A stretch of 5,211 nt of DNA from Rickettsiales bacterium (GTDB lineage Bacteria > Pseudomonadota > Alphaproteobacteria > Rickettsiales > UBA1997): assembly GCA_947441695.1 (NCBI GenBank), contig CANEUK010000105.1, forward strand, positions 1-5,211, written 5' to 3'. Below, piece by piece: positions 1-5,211 of this stretch. Both the position numbers and the translations under genes were made by a program. The notes under the pieces were generated by a model, which was not told the origin of the DNA, did no database searches, and saw nothing but the letters and a program-made list of their open reading frames with translations. Position 1 is the stretch's first letter; every line of letters starts with the position of its first letter.

Positions 1-1405
1 ATTCTGGATCAAACTTTACTGATGAAATTGGCTTTTCTTTTTTGGTCAAAGCGTAGGCAAGTGGCAGTGTTAAGTCTTCAAAAGCAACCATGGTGGTGGT
101 GACTTTGTTTTCCTTAGTATCAACCATGACATTACTGTTTGAACCGTAGCCCAATCCTCCGTGATCTCTATATCTCTCATAGCCAGGAATTGAAAATGAT
201 TCATAGCCAAATCCATAAACCTTGTGACTTACTCCTTTGTATTTTCCATCTGGTGTCAGCCTAGGAATCGGAACTTGTCTTGAATTAAAAACATCGCGCG
301 TTTCCTGCTCCTTAAATATACTAAACTCTTGCTCGCCACTTAAAATATGAAGAGCAATCATGCTCATTGACTCTGGAGTAGTGTAGCTTCCACCGCATGA
401 TAAATCGTAAGTATGAGAAGGAACTTCTGAAAACTTTTGATCATGGTAATGTTTGCCGAATTCCACTCTTAATTCTGGATGTCCTTTAACTTGAGTTTTT
501 CCACTTTCGTTGATCTCCATTTGATCAGAAGTAAAAAACTTCAATGTTGCAGATTCTTCTGGTCCAACTTTTTTTCTTATTTCATCGATCACCAACTCAT
601 TTACTACATCGCCAAATTTTTGTGGACTTTGAGCAGTCTCACTAGCTATTGCGATTACAATCCTGCCAAGCAATTCATAGCCCAAATCATTGTAAGAATA
701 TTCGCCAATATTTTCGCCGTATTCTCCACTTTTTGGAAGCTTGTCAGCATCAATCATTGCATCAAGTGTAAGCTTTTCTCCAGCAGCTTCTCGCAGTTTT
801 GTGTTTAAACTCTCTCTTGAAACACGAGCCAGACCAGAGGTATGCTGAGCTAAATGTTGCAAAGTAATTTGGTCAAAATTTGGCTGTCTCTCTAATTCTT
901 CGGTAATATATTTAGATTGAGGATAGTGCTCTTTTAATAGCGGCAAGATATCAGATAATTTTGTTTCAATCCCATCGGGTAAAAATCTTTGATATTCTCC
1001 GTTCGGCAAAAGTTTTTGATATTTTTCCTCTTCAATCATTCTTAAAATTGTGGCAGCGGTGATCATTTTAGTCATGCTATCAGTGCTAAAAAGAGTATCG
1101 CTCGCAACATCTCCAGCAGTAAAATTTTCTTTTGAATCAATCTCGGTTTTTTTAACTTCATTTCCATCTTCGCCAACAATACTTCTGCTACTAAATGTCA
1201 TAACCGATATGGAGGAACTGCTCGGGTTTGAGTTTGGATGATCACTAACTGGTTTTACTGCCACTCTGTAATCTCTTAAATCATCAATACTAAGTGCACC
1301 AATTGCATTATCTGATGCTTGTCTCAACAACTCTTCACTAACAACAAGCCTTTGTGATGTTACTTTAGGATCTTGAAATTCAGACGGAATTTGCTGCTTT
1401 GTCAT
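1..1405 (-). CDS. Serine hydrolase, beta-lactamase/PBP (class C-like) family, C-terminus cut by window edge
   Basis: Seen: an open frame of 468 codons that begins at ATG (1403-1405), with an in-frame TAA five codons upstream, and is still open at the left edge. It carries the three landmarks of the beta-lactamase family (Pfam PF00144): S110-M-T-K113 as the SxxK nucleophile motif, Y238-N-D240 in the YxN/YxD position followed by LGYELLG, and H415-G-G417 in the KTG/HxG position. The segment ITLQHLAQHTSGL (180-192) is also typical of the family. Known for the family: an acyl-enzyme mechanism in beta-lactamases, D,D-peptidases, esterases and LACTB-like proteases; the sequence does not say which applies. 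Odd: the N-terminus is hydrophilic with no signal peptide, about 100 residues precede the nucleophile, and residues 128-178 add a stretch after the SxxK helix. It sits 21 bases after thiD with no terminator between, so co-transcription is likely. The upstream ribosome-binding site is weak. Family call secure; substrate unknown. Confidence 0.9.
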   Translation of the reverse strand, partial: MTKQQIPSEFQDPKVTSQRLVVSEELLRQASDNAIGALSIDDLRDYRVAVKPVSDHPNSNPSSSSISVMTFSSRSIVGEDGNEVKKTEIDSKENFTAGDVASDTLFSTDSMTKMITAATILRMIEEEKYQKLLPNGEYQRFLPDGIETKLSDILPLLKEHYPQSKYITEELERQPNFDQITLQHLAQHTSGLARVSRESLNTKLREAAGEKLTLDAMIDADKLPKSGEYGENIGEYSYNDLGYELLGRIVIAIASETAQSPQKFGDVVNELVIDEIRKKVGPEESATLKFFTSDQMEINESGKTQVKGHPELRVEFGKHYHDQKFSEVPSHTYDLSCGGSYTTPESMSMIALHILSGEQEFSIFKEQETRDVFNSRQVPIPRLTPDGKYKGVSHKVYGFGYESFSIPGYERYRDHGGLGYGSNSNVMVDTKENKVTTTMVAFEDLTLPLAYALTKKEKPISSVKFDPE

Positions 1406-1426
1406 AGTCTTATTGATTTACGTTTA

Positions 1427-2221
1427 TTAAAAATGCCTCAAAACCAAGCTGCCTTTTCCAACTTGAAGGCTTTTAACAATTGAAGAATAAACAAAAGAAT
1501 TAGCTTTTTTTGCCGATTGCAAAAGGTTAATTTTTTTTGCCACATTGCATGCCAAAGAGGTTGCCAAAGTGCAACCAGTTCCGTGAATATTTTTTTCACC
1601 AAATCTTAGGTTGCTGATGCGATGAAATTTTTGGGCTTCGTCAAGAAAAATACTGTGAATTTTTCCATCATCAAAATTTAAGTGGCCACCTTTTATCAAA
1701 ACGTTTTTTGCGCCCAAAGCCTTAATTTTGCTGGCGGCAAGCTTCATTTCTTCAATATTTTTGATTTTCATTTCTGCCAAAACTTGCGCTTCGTCAATAT
1801 TTGGCGTTACCACCAAAGATTTGCTAATTAGGCTCGATTTTAAAGCCTCAACTGCATTTTTTTGCAAAAGCAAATCGCCCGAAGTTGCAACCATTACGGT
1901 GTCTAAAATAAGTGGAATTTTTTTGGCTTTTTCATCCAAAACATCGGCTACGCAATCAATAATTTCAAGCGTTCCGAGCATGCCAATTTTTATGGCGTCA
2001 AACTCAATATCGTCCAAAACCGCTTCAAGCTGGGCGCGCAAAAAGCCAATTGGCGAATTGTGAATAGCAAAAACTTTGGCGGTGCTTTGCGCGGTTAAGC
2101 AAGTGATTACCGCGCTTGAATAAACTTTGGCGGCGCAAGCGGTTTTTATGTCGGCTTGAATTCCAGCGCCGCCACTTGGATCTGAACCAGCAATTATTAA
2201 AATTTTTGCATCAAATTTCAT
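1427..2221 (-). CDS. thiD: Hydroxymethylpyrimidine/phosphomethylpyrimidine kinase ThiD
   Basis: Cytoplasmic kinase of the ribokinase-like fold that phosphorylates 4-amino-5-hydroxymethyl-2-methylpyrimidine (HMP) and HMP-phosphate to the diphosphate used by thiamine-phosphate synthase. The 264-residue length is normal. Seen: the N-terminal signature AGSDPSGGAGIQAD (11-24), LDTVMVATSGDLLL (106-119), VTPN (138-141), IKGGH (176-180) and the GTGCT anion-hole motif (214-218) with the catalytic-loop Cys217. The usual LDPVM motif has Thr108 in place of Pro. I chose the ATG at 2219-2221, which puts the signature about ten residues from the start as in relatives; a TTG at 2237-2239 would add six residues. 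The chosen start overlaps the pyrC stop codon by 11 bases, which suggests translational coupling. No other thiamine genes are in view, so it could serve salvage or complete biosynthesis. A pyridoxal kinase role is less likely given the intact ThiD signature. Confidence 0.95.
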   Translation of the reverse strand: MKFDAKILIIAGSDPSGGAGIQADIKTACAAKVYSSAVITCLTAQSTAKVFAIHNSPIGFLRAQLEAVLDDIEFDAIKIGMLGTLEIIDCVADVLDEKAKKIPLILDTVMVATSGDLLLQKNAVEALKSSLISKSLVVTPNIDEAQVLAEMKIKNIEEMKLAASKIKALGAKNVLIKGGHLNFDDGKIHSIFLDEAQKFHRISNLRFGEKNIHGTGCTLATSLACNVAKKINLLQSAKKANSFVYSSIVKSLQVGKGSLVLRHF

Positions 2222-3527
2222 AAACAATTCTGCCCGCAACTATTGTTTTTACTGCGCGACCCTTAACCAAAAAGCCGTCAAAAGGTGAGTTTTTTGATTT
2301 GGAATAAAATTTTTGGCAGTCGATTTTCCATTCGGTGTTTAAATCAATTAGCGTCAAATCTGCGCGCCCGCCTTTTTTGATTTCGCCGCCATCAAAATTG
2401 ATTATTTTTGCGGCGTTGCAAGTCATTTTAGCGAGCAGATCTTTAAGGCTTAAAATTCCTTGGTGATAAAGAGTCAAACTAAGCGGCAACATGGTTTCAA
2501 CGCCAACAATTCCAAAAGTTGCTTCTTCAAGCGGTTTTTCTTTTGAAGCTAAATCATGTGGCGCGTGATCGGTGGCGATTGCGTCGATCAAGCCTGATTT
2601 TAATCCTTCAATTAATGCCAAACGATCTTTTTCGCTGCGTAGCGGCGGATTCATTTTGGCATTAGTTCCTGATTTTAAAACTTGTTCATCATTTAAAATG
2701 AAATGATGCGGAGAAACTTCGACCGTAGCATTCAAGCCTTTTTCTTTACCGCGTTTAATTGCGTCTAAAGCCTCACGCGTTGAAACATGAAGCAAGTGAT
2801 AACGCCCGCCCGTGCTTTCTAAAATTGCCAAATCGCGCTCGACAATCACGCTTTCAGAAATGTTGGGAATTCCGCGCACGCCAAGTTCCAGCGAAACTTT
2901 TCCTTCATTGATGCAGCCTTTATTGGTAAGGTTTAAATCTTCGGCGTGTTGCGCGATTACAACATTGAGATTGCGCGAATATTCAAAAGCGCGCCGCATA
3001 ACATTGGCATTCATAACTGGCAAACCATCATCGGTGAAACCTACGGCGCCAGCTTCTTTCAAAGAATGCATGTCGGCTAATTCTTCGCCTTTCATATTTT
3101 TAGTAATGCAGCCGTAAGCTTTGACGTTGCAATAAGCCACTTCGCGGGCTTTTAGGCGCAAATAATCAAAAGTTAAAACTGAATCCAAAGTTGGCGCGGT
3201 GTTTGGCTGACAAACCACCGTGGTAATTCCTCCCGCAACCGCCGATTTTGAACCCGTGGTTAAATCTTCTTTGTGAGATTGCCCGGGATCGCGAAAATGC
3301 ACTTGAATGTCAATTAATCCCGGAGCCAAAACATGCCCGCCGCAATCAATAATTTCGGCATCCGCCGCAATTACATTTTCGCCAAAATCGGCAATTTTAT
3401 CACCAATTGTTAAGAGATTTCCAAGCTGGTCGTAGCCGGTTTTTGGATCGATAATTCTGGCGTTGATATATAAAGTTTTTTTATCAGCGGAGATTTCTTG
3501 CGCGTAAGGTAAATCGAATTTTGGCAT
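2211..3527 (-). CDS. pyrC: Dihydroorotase, class I (PyrC), multifunctional-type amidohydrolase
   Basis: Reversibly cyclises N-carbamoyl-L-aspartate to dihydroorotate, the third step of de novo pyrimidine synthesis, in the cytoplasm. The 438 residues match the usual length of class I enzymes. Seen: VLAPGLIDIQVHFRDPG (66-82), containing D73-x-Q75-x-H77 and R79; FTDDGLP (164-170), whose aspartate is a metal ligand in class I enzymes; H194 in QHAED; H247 in LLHVST; SPHH (272-275); KMNPPLR (291-297); and ATDHAPH (318-324) with catalytic D320. Odd: position 75, normally the first His of HxH, is Gln. I recall DxQVHFREP in some other dihydroorotases, so this may be a lineage variant rather than a dead enzyme. 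The ATG start (3525-3527) has a TAA five codons upstream. No Shine-Dalgarno sequence is evident; the leader is A-rich. pyrB is not the upstream neighbour here, although the pair is often adjacent. The gene overlaps thiD and heads the likely operon. Confidence 0.95.
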   Translation of the reverse strand: MPKFDLPYAQEISADKKTLYINARIIDPKTGYDQLGNLLTIGDKIADFGENVIAADAEIIDCGGHVLAPGLIDIQVHFRDPGQSHKEDLTTGSKSAVAGGITTVVCQPNTAPTLDSVLTFDYLRLKAREVAYCNVKAYGCITKNMKGEELADMHSLKEAGAVGFTDDGLPVMNANVMRRAFEYSRNLNVVIAQHAEDLNLTNKGCINEGKVSLELGVRGIPNISESVIVERDLAILESTGGRYHLLHVSTREALDAIKRGKEKGLNATVEVSPHHFILNDEQVLKSGTNAKMNPPLRSEKDRLALIEGLKSGLIDAIATDHAPHDLASKEKPLEEATFGIVGVETMLPLSLTLYHQGILSLKDLLAKMTCNAAKIINFDGGEIKKGGRADLTLIDLNTEWKIDCQKFYSKSKNSPFDGFLVKGRAVKTIVAGRIVYEI

Positions 3528-3533
3528 GAGGAT

Positions 3534-3549
3534 TTTTTTTTAAAAAAAA
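3534..3549. repeat. T8A8 perfect palindrome in the pyrC leader
   Basis: A run of T (nine, from 3533) is followed directly by eight A, giving a 16-bp self-complementary sequence that ends seven bases before the pyrC ATG. In the transcript this is a U-run followed by an A-run immediately upstream of the start codon. It could bend the DNA, pair weakly, or promote polymerase slippage. There is no GC stem, so it does not look like a terminator. The position is certain; a role is not shown. Confidence 0.6.
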
Positions 3550-3580
3550 TTAAGCGACGGAAAAATTTTCGAGTTCGTTT

Positions 3581-3609
3581 ATTAGTAAATCGATTTGGGT
3601 AGTTTTGAA
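3581..3609 (-). promoter_or_regulatory. pyrC: Possible sigma70-type promoter of pyrC-thiD
   Basis: On the minus strand, TTCAAA (3604-3609) and ACTAAT (3581-3586) are separated by 17 bases, and each matches the sigma70 consensus hexamers at four of six positions. Transcription would begin near 3574, leaving a leader of about 47 bases that contains the T/A palindrome. In AT-rich DNA such matches arise easily by chance. The location between two genes, upstream of the head of the probable operon, is the main support. Confidence 0.3.
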
Positions 3610-3654
3610 TTGCCACGCACCAAGTGAATCGGCGCATCCGAATAGATTTTTCGT

Positions 3655-3676
3655 TTTTACAGAAATTTTACAGAAA
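3655..3676. repeat. Tandem duplication of an 11-bp unit
   Basis: TTTTACAGAAA occurs twice head to tail at 3655-3665 and 3666-3676, directly after the alpha/beta hydrolase stop codon in the sense of transcription. It could be a chance slippage duplication or a paired protein-binding site 11 bp apart (one helical turn). Nothing else in the window repeats this unit, as far as I could see by eye. Confidence 0.55.
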
Positions 3677-3678
3677 TT

Positions 3679-4497
3679 CTAGCTTAAATTTGTATCAAAG
3701 AACTTTAATCCGCGCCAAATACTTGGAGTTGCAACCGATACATGATTTTCTTCAGCAATCACTTCAACTTTAACAACGACTTTGGAAAGCTTCGCAATTC
3801 CTAAGCAGGCTTTTTTCAGAACCTCAACATAGTTATTTATGCGATCATCTTTCTCTTCGCCGCCAATTGAAAAATAAGCAAATTTTCTCGTATCAGGAAT
3901 TTTTCTCTTCAAAACTTCAAACATCTTTTTTTCTTGATAATATTCAGAAGCTAAAACTGGGGTAATTGCTAAGAATTTTGCAAAATTTTCAGGATGGCAA
4001 AATAACATGAAACTCACAAAAACTCCCCCGAATGAGTGACCAATTAAAGTGCGCTCTTTCGTAGTTCTGAATTTTTGATCAATCAACGGAATAACTTGAT
4101 GATTTATGAACTGAGCAAATTTTTCAGCCTGTCCAGAAGCACTAATAATTTCATCAATTTCAGTTTCGCTAACTCCCTCAACGAAAATTTTTTTATCTAA
4201 TTTCCAAGGCAAAAAATCTCTGTCTCTGTTGATTTCGATTATGTGTCCGCGTTTTTCTTGATCTAGCTCTTTGAAGTCTAAATCTTTATGTCCAATGCCA
4301 ATAATAATGTAATTTTCATAAATTCTCTGAACCCCATAACAAGCTGAAAACAAATACTGCGGATCAAGCAAAAACAAGGTTGGATAGGATTTGTTATTAG
4401 TTTTGTATTCATTAGGAAGCCTGATGAACAAACTATATTCGGTTTCATTATGATTAGATTTGAGATCGATAATTTCTGTGTAAGGAAGAGTGATCAC
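3679..4497 (-). CDS. Alpha/beta hydrolase, putative esterase (esterase D / IroE-like group)
   Basis: Seen: 272 residues with a classic nucleophile elbow, G153-H-S155-F-G-G158, in a TLIGHSFGG context; a late histidine in ENHVSV (H252), followed by a W-R-G-L-K-F-F segment; and NRDRDFLPW (90-98), which resembles the RxRDxxP stretch of this group. The acidic triad member is probably within GGEEKDD (212-218). These features match the putative-esterase family (Pfam PF00756; COG2819-type hydrolases, which include siderophore-ester and acyl-ester hydrolases). The substrate cannot be read from the sequence. No signal peptide or membrane segment is visible, so it is probably cytoplasmic. The start is GTG at 4495-4497, the only good candidate after an in-frame TAA at 4516-4518; no clear ribosome-binding site precedes it. 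It is separated from both neighbours by 150-250-base gaps, so it is probably transcribed alone. Arginine codons are mostly AGA/AGG, unlike pyrC. Confidence 0.85.
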   Translation of the reverse strand: MITLPYTEIIDLKSNHNETEYSLFIRLPNEYKTNNKSYPTLFLLDPQYLFSACYGVQRIYENYIIIGIGHKDLDFKELDQEKRGHIIEINRDRDFLPWKLDKKIFVEGVSETEIDEIISASGQAEKFAQFINHQVIPLIDQKFRTTKERTLIGHSFGGVFVSFMLFCHPENFAKFLAITPVLASEYYQEKKMFEVLKRKIPDTRKFAYFSIGGEEKDDRINNYVEVLKKACLGIAKLSKVVVKVEVIAEENHVSVATPSIWRGLKFFDTNLS

Positions 4498-4741
4498 ACT
4501 ATTGGTTTGTTTTATTTACGACGGTTAGAAGAACTTTGTCTCGAATCTTAATTCGTCAAATAAAACAGCTTTTTTTTGAGTTTTTTTAATTAAAAAAATT
4601 TGCGACAAAACCAATATTTTTTTATCGATTTCGCTTATTTTTTTAGTGAAAAAAAGCTCTAAAAATATGCCAAAATTTGGGCTTGAAGAATTCTTGCGAA
4701 CAATCTCTAAGAAAAATATCGAAAAAAAATGAGTTTAAAGG
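4498..4741. other. Very A/T-rich intergenic gap with palindromes
   Basis: No gene is seen. The stretch 4561-4670 is dominated by runs of seven or eight T or A. It contains a perfect 18-bp palindrome at 4581-4598 and a GC-poor hairpin at 4633-4657 (GCTT/AAGC plus a T5/A5 stem with one bulged base). Another perfect 10-bp palindrome, AAGAATTCTT, is at 4686-4695. The hydrolase promoter and any end signal for the TAXI gene should lie here, but I found no convincing -35/-10 pair and no GC-rich stem followed by a U-run. Confidence 0.6.
4581..4598. repeat. 18-bp perfect A/T palindrome
   Basis: Seven T, then AATT, then seven A form a perfectly self-complementary sequence about 85 bases upstream of the alpha/beta hydrolase start. 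It resembles the T/A palindrome before pyrC in composition and position relative to a gene. It could be a bent-DNA or nucleoid-protein site, or simply a product of base composition. Confidence 0.5.
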
Positions 4742-5211
4742 TTACTCTTTTGTCATTTTAGACTCTTTGAAATATCTTGCAGATCCAGCGTGAATTGGGG
4801 AAGAATTTCCCTCTTTAACCATTTCTTCTTTTTTTAATGAAGAAAAAACCGGGTGCAAAGTTTTGAAATTGTCAAAGTTTTCAAAAACAGCTTTTGTGAT
4901 GTTGTAGACAACATCTGCGCTGGTTTTTTCAGAAGTAACTAAACTAGCTTTTACACCAAAAGTTTCGATGTTATTTGGGTTTCCAGCGTACATTCCACCC
5001 AGAATTGTTGCCTTAACGTAGAATGAATTTATTTTTATTAGTTTGTCGATGGTTTCGCGATCAATTGGGATTATTCTGACTTTACAAGCTTGAGTAGCTT
5101 CTTGAAGAACTCCGTTTGGATTTCCAGAAGCATAAATCATCACGTCTATTTTGCCGTCGCACAAGGCTTTTGGCTGCTCGGAGGGTTGAAGGTAAGTAAC
5201 CGCTGAAAAAT
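4742..5211 (-). CDS. TAXI family TRAP transporter solute receptor, C-terminal part (N-terminus cut by window edge)
   Basis: Seen: the last 155 residues, ending at TAA (4742-4744), with the frame still open at the right edge. The TTG at 5162-5164 is only an internal leucine codon. The segment ALCDGKIDVMIYASGNPNG (visible residues 15-33), then IDKL, KATILGGMYAGNP, TFGVKASLVTS, ADVVYNITKAVFENFDNFKTLHPVF and a final SPIHAGSARYFKE, follow the conserved order of the TAXI (TRAP-associated extracytoplasmic immunogenic) receptor C-terminus. Known for the family: a periplasmic binding protein of about 320 residues that hands small organic acids such as glutamate or 2-oxoglutarate to a TRAP permease, often a fused one. 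The signal peptide and permease would lie outside the window; no permease follows downstream. The ligand is not predictable. The family assignment is strong despite truncation. Confidence 0.93.
   Translation of the reverse strand, partial: FSAVTYLQPSEQPKALCDGKIDVMIYASGNPNGVLQEATQACKVRIIPIDRETIDKLIKINSFYVKATILGGMYAGNPNNIETFGVKASLVTSEKTSADVVYNITKAVFENFDNFKTLHPVFSSLKKEEMVKEGNSSPIHAGSARYFKESKMTKE

Noticed and set aside
479..808. Plus-strand open frame of 109 codons
   Set aside because: It lies wholly antisense to the serine hydrolase, whose frame carries the conserved family motifs; the plus-strand product shows no recognisable domain.
1050..1241. Plus-strand open frame of 63 codons
   Set aside because: Antisense to the SxxK region of the serine hydrolase, with no ribosome-binding site or family resemblance.
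1728..2063. Plus-strand open frame of 111 codons
   Set aside because: Antisense shadow of thiD; no domain is recognisable.
2222..2239. TTG start extending thiD by six residues
   Set aside because: The ATG at 2219-2221 gives the usual N-terminus relative to the AGSDPSGGAG signature, and the extension would deepen the overlap with pyrC.
2812..3117. Plus-strand open frame of 101 codons
   Set aside because: Antisense shadow of the central part of pyrC.
3410..3637. Minus-strand open frame of 75 codons overlapping the pyrC start
   Set aside because: Low-complexity basic product in a different frame from pyrC; it covers the pyrC leader and first 39 codons and has no family features.
4554..4559. 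Minus-strand TTGACG as the -35 box of the alpha/beta hydrolase
   Set aside because: No acceptable -10 hexamer lies 16-18 bases downstream.
4633..4657. Hairpin considered as a terminator for the TAXI gene
   Set aside because: The stem is nearly all A-T with a bulge, and no U-run follows it on either strand.

Overview
The window is an AT-rich bacterial stretch in which all five supportable genes lie on the minus strand. Read in the direction of transcription (right to left) they are: the C-terminal half of a TAXI-type TRAP transporter solute receptor (right edge); an esterase-like alpha/beta hydrolase; a class I dihydroorotase (pyrC); a hydroxymethylpyrimidine (phosphate) kinase (thiD); and a large serine hydrolase of the beta-lactamase/PBP fold that runs off the left edge. 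A Gram-negative, probably alphaproteobacterial, genome fits best, because a TAXI receptor implies a periplasm and a TRAP permease. This is inference only: there is no rRNA or other taxonomic marker here.

Layout: 4742-5211 TAXI receptor; 4498-4741 a very A/T-rich gap with palindromes; 3679-4497 alpha/beta hydrolase; 3528-3678 a gap with a tandem 11-bp repeat, a possible promoter and a T/A-run palindrome just before pyrC; 2211-3527 pyrC; 1427-2221 thiD, whose start overlaps the pyrC stop by 11 bases; 21 bases later, 1-1405 the serine hydrolase. pyrC, thiD and probably the serine hydrolase look like one transcript. PyrC makes dihydroorotate for de novo pyrimidine nucleotide synthesis, and ThiD phosphorylates the thiamine pyrimidine moiety. 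The two pathways are separate, so the pairing is one of position. The hydrolases have no evident metabolic link to either.

No mobile element, CRISPR array, RNA gene or clear novel system is visible. The best second-look items are a sharp change in codon choice between pyrC/thiD and the flanking hydrolases, a Gln in place of the first metal-binding His of the dihydroorotase HxH motif, and a beta-lactamase-fold protein with an unusual N-terminal region and no signal peptide.
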